Source of the DNA: Nymphaea colorata
Lineage: Eukaryota; Streptophyta; Magnoliopsida; Nymphaeales; Nymphaeaceae
Reading direction: 5' to 3'
Length of the DNA: 64,000 bases
Assembly (NCBI RefSeq): GCF_008831285.2
Contig: NC_045140.1
Span: 21,450,370-21,514,369 of the forward strand
Below, in pieces: positions 13,248 through 26,699 of the stretch (the stretch's first letter is position 1; every line of letters begins with the position of its first letter). Made by a program: the position numbers and the translations under genes. The notes below the pieces were generated by a model that was not told the origin of the DNA, ran no database searches, and worked only from the letters and a program-made list of their open reading frames with translations.

Positions 13248-14057
13248 ATGGCGTCGTCTTCGAGTTCACCATGCGCAGCTTGCAAGTTCTTGAGGCGCAA
13301 GTGCCTGCCGGAATGCGTGTTCGCTCCCTACTTCCCGCCGGATAGCCCCCAGAAGTTCGCCAGCGTCCACAAGGTGTTCGGCGCCAGCAACGTCAGCAAG
13401 CTGCTGAACGAGCTCCACCCCAGCCGGCGGGAGGACGCCGTAAACTCCCTCGCCTACGAAGCCGAAGCTCGGCTAAGCGACCCCGTCTACGGCTGCGTAG
13501 GCGTCATCTCCATTCTCCAGCACCAACTCAAGCAGCTCCAGGCCGACCTCATCCGCGCCAGGGCGGAGCTCTGCAGCTACATGGCCTCCGCTGGCATCAC
13601 CGAGCAGCTGCCTACTACCCTCCTCCAGGCGGCTGCCTACGCTGCCCAGCAGCACCAGTCATCCGGCCACCACATGCAGTATCAGCAACACAGCTTTCAA
13701 GCGCCGTCGACCTTGTCGGACGTCGGCATCGGTCTGGGACTGGCGGGAGGGGCCTTCAGAGAAGGGCGGCAGCAGCAGCAGATGGTGGAGTCGCAACAGC
13801 TAGCGGTGACCGCCCCCACGCCGGCGAGGGCGCAGCTGGCGATGATGAGTAGCTACGATCACGGCAATCTCGGTAGGCTTGATATCGCTGCTTACGAGCA
13901 TGGAGCTGCAGCTGGCACAGGAGGTGGTTGCGGATTGGGTCTTAATGGGCCATCGACGGGGTTCATGAGCCAGCTTCTGCCACTCCGTCATCACCTGCAG
14001 CAACAGCATGCATCTGATGGTGGTGGTGGCAATGGATGCAACGGACCATCTTCCTGA
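13248..14057 (+). CDS. LOB-domain transcription factor, class I (AS2/ASL1-LBD36 type)
   Basis: A 269-residue, single-exon coding region for a plant-specific LATERAL ORGAN BOUNDARIES domain protein, a nuclear DNA-binding regulator of organ boundaries and leaf polarity. The zinc-finger-like block C-X2-C-X6-C-X3-C is intact at Cys9, Cys12, Cys19 and Cys23. The GAS block follows (about 25-85) with FGASNV and the conserved DPVYGC segment at 78-83. A class I coiled coil L-X6-L-X3-L-X6-L is formed by Leu90, Leu97, Leu101 and Leu108. The C-terminal half is low-complexity, rich in Gln, Ala, Gly and His, typical of activation or interaction regions. The start is chosen because MASSSSSPCAAC matches the family N-terminus. 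Within class I the domain sits between AS2 (LBD6) and ASL1 (LBD36); a QQLA segment near 182 slightly favours ASL1. The coding sequence is much more GC-rich than its surroundings. Confidence 0.97.
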   Translation: MASSSSSPCAACKFLRRKCLPECVFAPYFPPDSPQKFASVHKVFGASNVSKLLNELHPSRREDAVNSLAYEAEARLSDPVYGCVGVISILQHQLKQLQADLIRARAELCSYMASAGITEQLPTTLLQAAAYAAQQHQSSGHHMQYQQHSFQAPSTLSDVGIGLGLAGGAFREGRQQQQMVESQQLAVTAPTPARAQLAMMSSYDHGNLGRLDIAAYEHGAAAGTGGGCGLGLNGPSTGFMSQLLPLRHHLQQQHASDGGGGNGCNGPSS

Positions 14058-17000
14058 CGTTCTCGGTTTGTCTTGGAGTTAGTCGAACAGTAATGGAACT
14101 CTTCATCCTCTTCATTCTTTCCCGGTAAAGAGAAACGAGTCTTCTCTCTCTCTCTCTCTCGCTCTGTGTGTGTGGAGGATATTATCGATTCCTGTGCGAG
14201 ATCAGGAAGTCATTTTGCTGATTGCAAGAAACCCATTAATTTTCCCCTTCCCCATGTGTGAGTGATTGCTGTTGGATTTCTCAAAGCCCAGATCCTCGCA
14301 TTCAAACGCGCCCTACTAATTAGAACATCCCCATCGTCTTCAGCATTCTTTTGGCTGCACAAAGCAGAAAATACTTTTCAATTGTTCGTCTGGAGCTTTT
14401 ATTTTTCCTTCTTTCGTGTTCGGACTGCAGTGGACAAGTTCATTGGTGGAGAGAAACGGCGATGCTTTTTAGTTATCGAGAAGAGGATTATTGAATTTCA
14501 ATCCTCTTGATCCCCCGTCTAGCATTTGATGCCCAAAGTAGGTGGCTCGTGATTGTTCGTATCTAACAATCATCTGTATGCTGATAAATGAACTGCTCAA
14601 AGGTGAACGGGATTTCGTATTCTCACAAGATGATGATGTGATAAGAGTTAATTTGTTTCTGTAGTGAAGTAGAAGCCAACTAGTAGAGATCGATTTCTAG
14701 TCATTCTACAAAACTTCAGATGTAAGTTGTCTGAGAACAGTTGTTCATGGCGGATGGATGACGAAAACTGGGGGAAAAGAAGAGTCGTTTCTTGGTGCTG
14801 AAAGCAAGGCCTTTTTCCTTTTTATTTTTATCAATGACGCGTTCATGTGGTCTTGATACACGCTTATTTGCACTTTTCTTGCTGGTGCAAGCTTCCGGTT
14901 CTCTTTTTTCTATTCACTGTCTGTGGATTTGCTGATTCCTGCCTTCTCTCGACAGGTTTTGGAGATCTTCCAACTACACGTGAGGACGGAGTTTTAAAAG
15001 CAGGAAGAAGCTAGAAGGCGGAAAGAAAGGCCTCGCTCGGGCCTTTTTCTTGAATCTTTTTACTCCACATCTCGGCCTCCAGAGTACATATATTCTTTCA
15101 TGGATGCGTTGAAGTTTGTAACTTCCTTTTCACCTTTTTGTGTTCACCTTTCAAATCCATCGCATGTTTTTACTTTGAGCTTCTGCTTTCCACCCTCGAT
15201 TTCGAAGAGCTCGAGTGCTATGTAATTGCCTCCTCCTTTTGTGTAACTACACTTAAAATTAATCTTTTACCATCTTTTCTTTCGGCAAAGCATTAGTAGC
15301 ATTCCATGGAAGTCGAGATACAGCAAATTAAAATTTCAAAAATTTCTATATGGCGTGTGAAAGTTCTTATTTCACAAACAGATTTAAGAATATAAGGATC
15401 GATGTACAACTTTAATTTATGGATCTCATTTTGAAAAAAAAAAAGAAACACCAATTTGGATATGTATGGACGTGTTTGAGATTGGGGGAAGAATGTCTTG
15501 GACAGAAATGTTGAGACGCTTCTGTTCCTGAGTAGATAGCTATTCAACCATTAAACACCACCTTAAAGGTAGGAAAGATGAAGACCATAGATAGCTAGTC
15601 CTAAGAAGCATATCAAGGTACACTGTCCACTATTTCAACATATATAAGCTTGTAGGCGTATGGCAGGCGACCTCCGCTTTATATAGACTGCACTATGTTA
15701 ACTAAATAAAAGTTTCAGCATAATTGGATTCTTTAACCCATTTTTGTTCTTGTGCGCTTTATATATATATATATATATATCTGTGTGTGTGTGTGTAATA
15801 TGAGTTGTTAATTAAATGATGGTTTACTAATATCATGCGTAAATTACTTTTAAAGTTAAAGCGATAATTAGAATTTTTTTTCCAAAAAATAAGTTTTTAT
15901 GTAGCACCTTGTAATCTATCAAATAGGTTGTTCAGGTGACTTTTTATATTTTCTTAGGTCATATATATTTGCTATGTATATGTGTATATATATATATATA
16001 TAAACCATTTGATTAACTAGACGAATAGTTTCAAACATGGTGCAACGGGTACATTTATTTGTCAAATTATAGATGTTAATTGATAATTTATTTACTTTTT
16101 TACATGATGCTACGACTTGAATAATTAGTAAGTACTGGATCAAACAACTCATCATCAATTGCATACTGTTTCCATATTTAATAAATATATACATATATAT
16201 TTACACGCACAGACTAACTAAATATAAAAACTAGAAAAACAAAAGAGTATTTTAAATTTGGTAAATATGCCGTACTTTGTGAAGGATTGGTTAAATTGTT
16301 CAGACGACTCATAATCAACACACATAATGGGTGTGGTGTGACTATATATATATATATATATATCGAAAGAGAGAGAGAGAGAGTGTGTGTGTCAAAAGGT
16401 AGTGATGCAGCCAACTCATGAGCAGCAGGAAGGACGCGTTAGATATGGGCAAACTCGATTTGCAACAATAGGGAGCGGGGCCTTTGGAGTCTTTTAATTA
16501 GTGCCATCCTTCTGACTGACCGGAAACTTCTATGCTGTTTACAGTAACAGGAGAACTGCTCGATTCGATTCCTCCTTTTTTGTTTTTTTTTTTTATCAAC
16601 GCTTGCTTTCGTATGTCGAGGGCCTAACTTACAGTAGTACATATATTTTATACATTTGTCTTCCAGTGTGGACCTAAAGCTCTTCTTGGCTTTTTTGTTC
16701 GTTAGTGGAATCCAGTCCCTTCCTCTGACCTGACAGGCAAGTGGAGACTTCGACGCCTCTCCCTTTATCACTTCTTTATTCTGTTGCGTACTGCCGCTTC
16801 GATGTGCCCAGCAAGCAGCCCTTCGCTCCGACGGCCGATCGTGAGCCCTCCTCCCCCTTTTGAGTCGCACGCATCCCTTTGAGATCATTCCTTATGTTCT
16901 TTCCGGTGATCGGCCGGTGGTTTCTTCGATGGTTTCTCTTTCAAGTTTATTGTTGCAAATCCGTTCCCCTCTACCGCTATTAACAAGTTTACTACTTTTG

Positions 17001-18039
17001 CTTTTCTTTTTCATTTGGGGTGTGCGTCTTTCATATATAAACCCTTCTTTTTAATGGTTTTGTGCGCAACACTGTGATAATTGTTTCGCTGTTCACCTAG
17101 ATCCAGAAACAGCCCTCAACCCTTTAAGGGTCGTTGAAATAAGAAAGGGGCTTGGGCTTTTTCGATGCAACTGAGACAAATCTGACCTTGAGATTTCCTT
17201 TCGTTTTTCTGCAACTCTGGATCTGATTTTATCCTGACCTTCCAACCATTCTATGGATAAATCCTCAACGCCGTGGCGTTAAGGTTGAAAGAATCTGAAC
17301 CAACTATAATTGTATTAGAAAAAAAATCAAATGATTAGGGGACTGGGTATATACTTGGGCAGTTTATCTTCTGCTACTCTTTCAAGACGATGCTTCTTTC
17401 TTCCAATTCAAAAAGCAAAACAGGGGAAATTGGGGACAGAATGATTTGCAAATTGCAACAGTACTCTAGTTTAGGAAAGAAATGAAATAAAAACAAGGGG
17501 CCATTGAGGAAATGTATAGCTATTTACGCGTGTTCATCTACAGAGCTTGATGTTTTTCCGTTCTCGTGCTTGCTCCGACCCCAGGAGAAGGTAAGGTCCC
17601 CAACTGAAATAGGGAAGCATGGTTCCAAATCTCTTTTTCTGTTTCTTCTTCCGAAATGTAACACAACAGAGGATGATCTATTTGGAGAAGCTAGGGTGGG
17701 GGTTACTTGGATGGGCATGTCAGAGCTCAAATAATTCAGATATATCCGACTGAACCAGATTAAATCTGTGGAATATGGAAAAAATTTTCAAAAGCAAAAA
17801 GAAAATTGCATCAGATTGGTGTTGGAAAATGATATCAGATGAGATTTGGATTTACACGAATATATGATCAGATAACAATCCAAATGTAAAATGACCGGGG
17901 GATGTTCTGTGCTCGTATTCAATTTTGCCGGTCAACGTTAATAGTAACTTAGATTTCATATAACATATAGTTGTGACTTCAATAATTGCATTCGGATACG
18001 ACACTGTTTTTCTTCATCTGCATTCCGAACCCCATATAT
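14058..18039. other. Intergenic stretch with microsatellites
   Basis: This begins with the LOB gene 3' UTR, which has a CT run near 14142-14161. No further gene could be supported. Open frames, including one of 149 codons on the minus strand at 16439-16888, show no domain and read like unconstrained sequence. A cluster of TA, TG and GA microsatellites lies between 15760 and 16391. From about 17735 to 17900, short CAGAT/ATCTG-type words recur, like those near 59000. Confidence 0.6.
15760..16391. repeat. Cluster of TA/TG/GA microsatellites
   Basis: Three separate TA runs lie at about 15760-15780, 15984-16002 and 16343-16363. The first is followed by a TG run (15782-15796). The third is followed by a GA run and then a TG run (16368-16391). 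The sequence between them is also very AT-rich. No coding potential is seen. Confidence 0.85.
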
Positions 18040-18570
18040 GACAATTGATTTACCAGATGTGCTGTTCCTTGAGAAGGGCAACCATACAAAACAGGCACAG
18101 ATGGACGCAATTCAATGTTCATTAATAGTTGGCAGCTTGCAGTATGTGTAGACTTAGCAGGAGTCCAAGTATTTCCCATGCAGTTAGAATGCTTTGATGG
18201 TATAAAGTCTACTACAGGCTACGTTTTCAGGTGGTGCAATCTCTTAGAGGAGTGCGAAAAATCAGCTATTACCGCTCCCATCATGGAGGCTGAGTTTATT
18301 GCATTACATGAAACATACTTTGCAGGCCCTTTGATTCGAAGAACTTCATAACACAGCTCACGACGCTCGAGTCCATTGGGAGGCCACTTAATGTTTATTA
18401 TGAAGATGAAGTTGTGGTGTCCTCCAAAACAACAAAAGTACTATAACATGTAAACGTAAGAAATTGAAGAACTAACGAAATCAAATCAACTAGGGAATAC
18501 TTGAAATATGAATTAGTACCCAGGAGACGATTGTATATCCTTTCACTAAAGGGCTAGAGCACTAGGATTG
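18040..18570 (+). pseudogene. Decayed Ty1/copia retrotransposon fragment (RT tail and RNase H)
   Basis: Pieces of a copia-type polyprotein are recognisable in the correct order but in shifting frames. A VGSLQYV-like motif typical of the region after the reverse transcriptase lies near 18128. An RNase H block with KSTTGYVF (about 18205) and MEAEFIALHE (18284-18313) follows, and then a DPFTKGL-like motif near 18540 that normally closes the polyprotein. Stops and frameshifts interrupt the fragment, so it cannot encode an active enzyme. No integrase, gag or clear long terminal repeats are seen beside it. This is an old truncated insertion lying about 600 bp upstream of the OSB gene start. Confidence 0.8.
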
Positions 18571-19177
18571 TTTTCCTCCGAACCCATCTTCTTCCCCGAT
18601 CTAACCAAAACAGATGCCCAATGAGTTGTCTAACACCAACATACGCCAAATGGTAGTTCGTAGATCAAGATAAGCTCGGATATGTCAGCAAAATCACAGT
18701 TGTAAACATGGGTGTCCATTAGCTCTCTCATCTCTTCATGATCCCCCACTTTATCCTAAATTAATGCGTCTTCTTCATCTCTGATCCACAGCGATGGATA
18801 TTGCATCAGGTATAATCTTCGATCTGAACATAATTTGGAGGTGAACGAAAATTTAAATGTTGTATTTTGAATTAAAGTGAACCAACAATACTAAGGCAAA
18901 TCTCCAGTAAACATGATGGTGGGTCGGGACTCAAAACTCATATAATATCAAACAGAGTGAAAACCGAAAGAGAAAAGACTAGAATGGCTGCCAGCAAGCT
19001 AATGGACGGTGGAGATCGTGAATCTCTTTCAAAGAAGATCCGCCGGATCATGGGGCATGAGCCCTCCTAAAAGCCCCGACCCTCTGTTCAGTTTTGCCGC
19101 CATGGTGTTCTGACCGTCCTTCCTCCTCCTCTTTTTGAGCCAATGGGGGTGTCGACTGAATAACTCTCCCAAACGGT
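18571..19177. other. Spacer and putative promoter/leader of the OSB gene
   Basis: About 600 bases between the copia remnant and the OSB start codon. The last 150 bases become GC-rich and probably contain the transcription start and leader. I see no convincing TATA box and no other gene. Confidence 0.5.
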
Positions 19178-22100
19178 ATGAGATGGGCGGCGACGGCTGT
19201 GTCTCTTCTGAAGCCGAGGCTGCTGCCCAAAACCCTCATCGGGCCTTCCCTCAGAGTGCGTCTCTCATCTCAGTCGGCGGGAGAAGCCGACGGACGCAGT
19301 TTCTTCAGAGGAGCGAGTTACCACTCGGTGAACGCGAGCTCGCCCACTCCCGATTCCGAAGACGGCAGCTTCGTCTATCGTCAAGCCCTGAAATTCCAAC
19401 GTCCGAACGCGACCAAGTTGCAGCCTCACCTCCGCAACTCCGCGAGCTTCATAGGCACCATTATTCGCCCTTTCATCAAATTCATTAATCACGAGCGGAT
19501 TTTCTGCGTGTATTCGAAACTTCGATTGTTGCCGCCACCTCCGGGGAAAGGAGGCCGGCCGCTCTGGTGAGCCCTTCCTTCGACACCCGTCGACCTTTTC
19601 TTTACGTCGATTGACTTGGTTCAATTTCTTCTTTTCCGTCCAAATACCGTCCTCTTTTTGTCTTCTAACCAGTCCGTTGGTTAAGCATTTTTGAACGTCT
19701 TGATATTGACTCATGTCCACTGGTACCTTTTCGGCCATTAGTTGATCGATTGACTGTTTCTAGATTTAGTTGGTGTATTGGACGTAAACGCTTTGTGTGA
19801 GATTGCTTATGTTGGGATTGGTTGGACAGGATTTTTGTGGACTTCTACGATAAAATGGCTCGAATAGCATCACGCCATCTGAAGCCCGGAGATTTTGTCT
19901 ACGTCTCCGGCCATTTGGATTACTTCACCGTAGGCAATAATGATGGTGGAAATGGGAAAGCGCTCATGTTCTACAAGGTTACCCAATACATTCTACTGAT
20001 TTTCTAGTTTAGTTTTCGCTTTCCCTGTTTCGGAAGGTAGCGTTTCAAATCTTGATAAAAATTTGCTGTTGTCTGTAGGCATCCTTCCATGCAATGCTAG
20101 CAGTGTTTTTGTTCTGCACTTTGGCTTTTCTGTATGTGAATGTGTAGGTATAAAAACATTTGGATAAGTTGCAACTGCTGTCAATATAGGTTTTGATAAT
20201 TCATTAGTTTTAGGTGAGCTTCGAGCGTTTGACTCAATTCGTTGTTTCTGAGTTGATCTGCTCACTCTTCAAACAGTATGTTTTTGAAATCTAAAATTTT
20301 GAAAACCTAATAATAGGAAATTAAAGCTTCATGTGAAATCTTATATGTTCTTGGTTTCATCGTTTGGTTTAATTCCTACCATGTTGGTTCTCGGTTGAGC
20401 TGCTAACTGGTAAGTGGCAGTCAGTATTAACGCATTCGTCATAGTTGCGGCCCTTTTGATGTCTTCCTATATACTGCATCATATTCCCCTCTTGAAGGAT
20501 TCTAGCATCTCTGTCTTTGATGTCTTTGCAAAAGTTGAAACTATAAGCATGCATGAATGGGAGACGTACCGTTCTTGTGATTGCATTGTATGTTGGTTTT
20601 ATAAGCGGAAGCCTTATGCATACTGAAACATTAATACTGTCATTATTTATGACCAGCAACAAGAAAAATCCTAGATCCATGCTTTCTCTCTGCCTCTTCC
20701 AATTTCAAGTAGGAAAGAAATCCAAAGGCATATTTCAATTTTAAGAGTTTACCTGAAGTAGGTGGGTCCTTCTATAGGTTGCACCTCCCCAACTCTGGAA
20801 TCACTTTCTTGTAACTGTGGATCCAATTCACAAAACTCTTTCAACTGCTGGAATGTTCATGAGAGGTTGTTCTGACAAGCTGTACTTCCCTTTCTTGTCT
20901 TTTCTCATTGTTTGCAATCATTACCTGGTTGTATGGGCCATTTACAAATATGGAGTTTCTCCATCCAAAGGATAATCTGGCATTTGGGAGACACTTTTTC
21001 GAATGGTTGTCTGCATCATCTGTTAGTATTTTTAAAACTCTGGAGAGTGCCCCTGCATTTAAGAGACCATGGATATTGTTTCATGAATTGAAGTTGAAGG
21101 ACCTTTCTTCATTTGTTTAGCTAATGCAGATAGGTGATCAGAGGAATCTGGGAGATAACATTAGATGCATCATACATAGGATTAGTAGTCGAGCGCACTA
21201 GGTGTTGGTCCTCCAAAAACAAAATGGCCTTGGCAGGCACCTAGGCAGATCAAAAGTTGTATGTGAAAGAAAAAGATGAGGAGGAAGGAAAATAAGGAGA
21301 AGAAACACAAAAAAAAAAAACTAGGAGAAAGGAGCGAAAGCACAAGAAAATGAATAAGAAAAGGTATAAGTAAAATAAGGAGAAAATAGAAGAAAAAATG
21401 GAACTTTTTTTTCTTTTACTGACGCCCATAGGCACCCCGGCCTAGATAAAAGGGTAAGCACCTAAGGTTTGACATTTTGGCTACTAAGCACACTGGTGCT
21501 CTCTTTGTGTTGTGCTGTTGGTACATGATGTGTATGGACTTGTGGGTTAGAAAGTTAGAAACTTCCAAAATGTTATTTTAGTAACTGAATTTTTTTATAT
21601 TATTTTTGCACAAACATATTATTGAACTATCTTTTTTGAAATTAAATTTGTGGTGAATCTTGGTGCAATTTTTGGCCCTATTGCTTGAGAGTGTATATTT
21701 TCAGAGTATTCTACCAAATAATCCATGCTCGCTATGCAGGTCATCGTAAAGGATTGGAACTTTGTTCAACCTAAGCTTGAAAGTACTAGCCAATCAAATG
21801 TGGAAAGATTTGAGGCACAAGAAGCAGAAATAGCAAATTTTAGTGAGTTACTCTTTTGCATGTTACTTAGTATAGTGGATCTCTTTCATGTAGCTGGACA
21901 AGGAAATTTTTGTTCAGTTTTCTCAAAGTACAACAGTGTCTACAGTTAGTATCCTTGGAGAATCCAACGAGAATAATTTTGAGGTCCATTCTGGAGTTTA
22001 GCACTTTTTAGTAACAAACGAGATTGTAGCTGGCTGTTGAGGATCACAAAGTCTAGCCTTGAAATATTGAAGAGAAGATATTGTACTTCAACAGACATAT

Positions 22101-23017
22101 GGGGATCATGAGAGAGACTTCCCTGATAAATTGAAAAAAATATCTGCACTCTCAAACTGTGAAAAGTTGAGTTTGAACTTGTCTGTATGAGGTTCAACGA
22201 CTCCGAGAAACATTAGTCTATTGTCTCACGGGTGACTGTTGACAAGGGATAAGCTTGAAAATAGATGAAAAAACTGAATTCTGGTGTAACATAGGGGAAC
22301 TAGCTCAAGTAGGACAAAATATATACCTATGTCACAAGGGTGCAGGTGCTGATACAGGTATAGCTGTATAGGTGCAGACACCAATACGGAGCAGAAAAAC
22401 AGAAATATGTGCAGCACTCACATCCATGCCCAGCTGTGCTGAAATAGATTTGGTGCCCTTCTAGGCATGTCCGTGTGACATAGTCATACGCCCCTTGTAG
22501 GCCAGGTTGATCATATGTATTTATTCAAACAAGCGCTTACAGTAGTGGCTCCCTTTGTGAAAAGAATTAATAATGAAAACAGGTTGGATGCATATGAACA
22601 TGACTGTTATAATTATCATTCTAATTTGTTAGCTACTTTGCTAATCGGGGTTTTTTATTAATTCAGTTTTAGGTGATAAGAACTGTGAAAACAAAGAAGA
22701 TGATCCGCTGCATTTGTGGATGTTGTTCTTTGCTAGCCCTCTCGAATGGTGGGACAATAGGCGGGATAAGGTATTCTTTCTTTCTTATGCCTCCACCTAT
22801 GAAATCAAGTAATATACAAATTCAAACTCTTGATGACTTGCAGAGGAATCCAAGGGCCCCAGACTTTGTTCACAAGGACACACGTGAATGTATATGGATT
22901 CGTGAAACAGATCCACCTTGGGTCAAGTCACAACTCAAACTTACTGACAAGAGAATGGAAGATCATGGACTAATGAATCTCAGAAGAAGTCGGGAATGTG
23001 CTGAGTGGAAATTTTGA
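19178..23017 (+). CDS. OSB: Organellar single-stranded DNA-binding protein (OSB family), five exons
   Basis: Spliced coding exons 19178-19566, 19830-19977, 21740-21842, 22673-22770 and 22844-23017 (912 nt, 303 residues). All junctions are GT-AG and keep frame. OSB proteins bind single-stranded DNA in mitochondria or plastids and restrain illegitimate recombination of organelle genomes. The N-terminus (MRWAATAVSLLKPRLLPK) is basic, hydroxylated and without acidic residues, as expected of a transit peptide. An SSB-like OB-fold follows (about 100-195) with HLKPGDFVYVSGHL and VKDWNFVQP. One family-specific PDF motif (about 228-270) has LWMLFF, SPLEWWDNRR, NPRAPDF and PPWVKSQL. Only one PDF motif is present; family members carry one to three. 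The fourth intron is only 73 nt and contains an in-frame stop, confirming that it is spliced out. The second intron is long (1762 nt). The exact start is chosen as the first ATG giving a targeting peptide. Confidence 0.93.
22318..22500. repeat. Dispersed-repeat-like segment in OSB intron 3
   Basis: This segment of intron 3 is rich in short GGTGC, GATACAGGTAT and GACACCAATACGG words. It resembles a similarly worded segment at about 25385-25480 in an RPS20 intron (AAGGGTGC, then GACACC plus GATGC). Both look like remnants of the same dispersed non-coding repeat. The similarity is by eye and only partial. Confidence 0.35.
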
Positions 23018-24669
23018 ATTTAACCGCCTGCTTCATTGGTGGCCCGTCTCAACTGGTTCACCTGCAATGGGGTAAGTTGCTCAAACTTAGTGGTGACCGT
23101 CATAGAGACTTCTTTTAGAGGCAGCTGTTAAGTTGGACTTTCACACATATTGGTGGATGTGGTAGGTTTCCACCTTTCTCTCATATAACTTTGAGAACAA
23201 CAATCTTTATCAGTTAGTTCAATCTGCTATTCTTTTTGTGCCCTACCTTTTGTATAGTTTCTCATTCACCATGAGCAGCAGTATTCTCAATTCCATGGAA
23301 TCCGGAGATGCAGGAGGTTTTAGTTCCCCGCGCAGTTTTTCAGAAATTTCAGTACATAGAAATCCGATGTCATCTAGTGGCAAAATGAAATGTCGCAAGC
23401 TACATCTTTTGAATCCTTTATATAAACCCAGAGACGTCATCTAATATCGCAAGTCCATGAAGGCATTTTGTGGGAATGAGGGGTCTAATTTTTCTGCTAG
23501 GAATGTAGCTCGCTCTGACAACGTCCATTTCCTTAATATAGTAGGGAGCGTGATGCAGAAGAGTAGCTTCTTGTAACAGAATTGACCTTTCAAGGAACAA
23601 CAAAACGTCCTTGTTTGAATATTTTACATTTAACCGCCTGAATGAGACAAAAAAACGGTTGAAAATGAAAAATTTTGCAAGCTTTTTCATAGAAAAGGTA
23701 ATTTTCCAGATGCTTTTAACCTCTCCTCTAGCCAAGCATTCTCCAGTACAGTGAATTTGTGATACGCATCTATCTTTGTCAATCCAATTTTACTTTTATC
23801 CGAAACCAATTGATTGAAGTCAGATTTTTGAAGGATGTCCGAAGAGATCCTTCAGTTCGATCGTTGTTAGTCGCGGCATGTTTACGGGTTTTGGAATGTT
23901 AAGACATCAAGAAACGAATGTCCCCTGCTAGTGGGGAACAATATCCTTACCATTCGCCGAAATTCCTCACATTTTTGAATTTCTGACTTTGAGTAGAGAT
24001 GATAACTAGGCCATGAGTTTTACTAATTCAGCTAGTTGTTTTGATAGATGAATAGTGTAGCACTTTATTAACTACATCTTGTGGGGCATAAGACGCGATG
24101 TTCTTTGAGCTCCACGCCAACCTTACTGTCGGCCCATGCATAGTTAGACGGATCAATTTCGTGGCCGAAACACGGGCGGTGATTGAAACTCAATTCAAAA
24201 TGTTACCAGTGAGAAGAATATTATAAAAAAAAAAGGCCTGCTTCCTCTGTGTGTGTGAGAGAGAGAGAGAAGTGTGAAAATTTCCAATAAATAGCGCAAA
24301 ATTTATGGTGAGGCACAGACAATTAGGCAAAAAACAAAAAAGGAAAATAGAAGAAGCCCTTTTGATCAGAAACGCTGACGCACCACCTACGCTATGGCTG
24401 CAGTGTCTCAAAATTTCAGATTCAGCTGCTCATTAAGCCACTATGTATATGCCAACAGAAAAGCGGGACATCCACATTTCATGTCACAAAATAGAGATTA
24501 AAAGCTCAATTAGCTTACTAATTTCCAATTAGAAAAATCGAGGTATTGGCAAAACAAACCAAAAGGTAAAAAAGGGCAAAAACCAAACTCGCTCTCCTCA
24601 GAGTCCTTCCAATACATTCTTCAGTAAGCCTCTAGAGTAGGCTAAGAAAAACAATCCTCTTCGGATTTC
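23018..24669. other. Convergent spacer between OSB and RPS20
   Basis: This holds the 3' UTRs of two convergently transcribed genes. No plausible additional gene is seen. Small open frames (for example 23418-23735, minus) have no recognisable domain. A short GA run lies near 24257-24270. Confidence 0.6.
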
Positions 24670-26298
<1,629 letters not shown>

Positions 26299-26395
26299 TG
26301 TTTTTAAGAAGCGCTACTGTCAAAGAGCCAACTGTTAGAACTCATGGAGTAGACAAAAAGAAAAAAAATAAAAAGTAACCAAAATGAATGGAAAA

Positions 26396-26699
26396 GAGGG
26401 CCCCAATGGGAAAAAAACTTATGAAATTAACAAAACATACAGGACATAACTTCTACACAGTAATTTCACAAGACACATTGAAAAAGACATGAAAGCCTGT
26501 TACTCAAAATCGAAGCACAAGCACATATACACAAAGTACCATGAGGAGAGGGCCCTAACCACAAAACACTTATGAAATTAAACAAGACGAAGACGTACAA
26601 GACATAATTTCTACAGCAGTAGCTTCACAAGATACATTGAAAAAAACATGAAAGCCTGTTACTCAACATGGATCCACAAGCACGTATACACAAAGCATC
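26396..26699. repeat. Tandem duplication, about 152-bp unit, in the RPS20 5' UTR intron
   Basis: Two copies start with GAGGGCCC at 26396 and 26548. They share ACTTATGAAATTAA, then TTCACAAGA, then ACATGAAAGCCTGTTACTCAA and finally ACACAAAG at equivalent positions. Small indels and substitutions separate the copies, so the duplication is not recent. It starts about 80 bp inside the intron from the exon carrying the start codon. Confidence 0.88.

Noticed and set aside
13473-14009. Minus-strand open frames across the LOB-domain gene
   Set aside because: They are antisense shadows of a GC-rich, strongly supported coding exon.
16439-16888. 149-codon minus-strand open frame
   Set aside because: It has no recognisable domain, its composition is Lys/Arg/Ser-rich as expected from AT-rich DNA read backwards, and there are no supporting splice or promoter signals.
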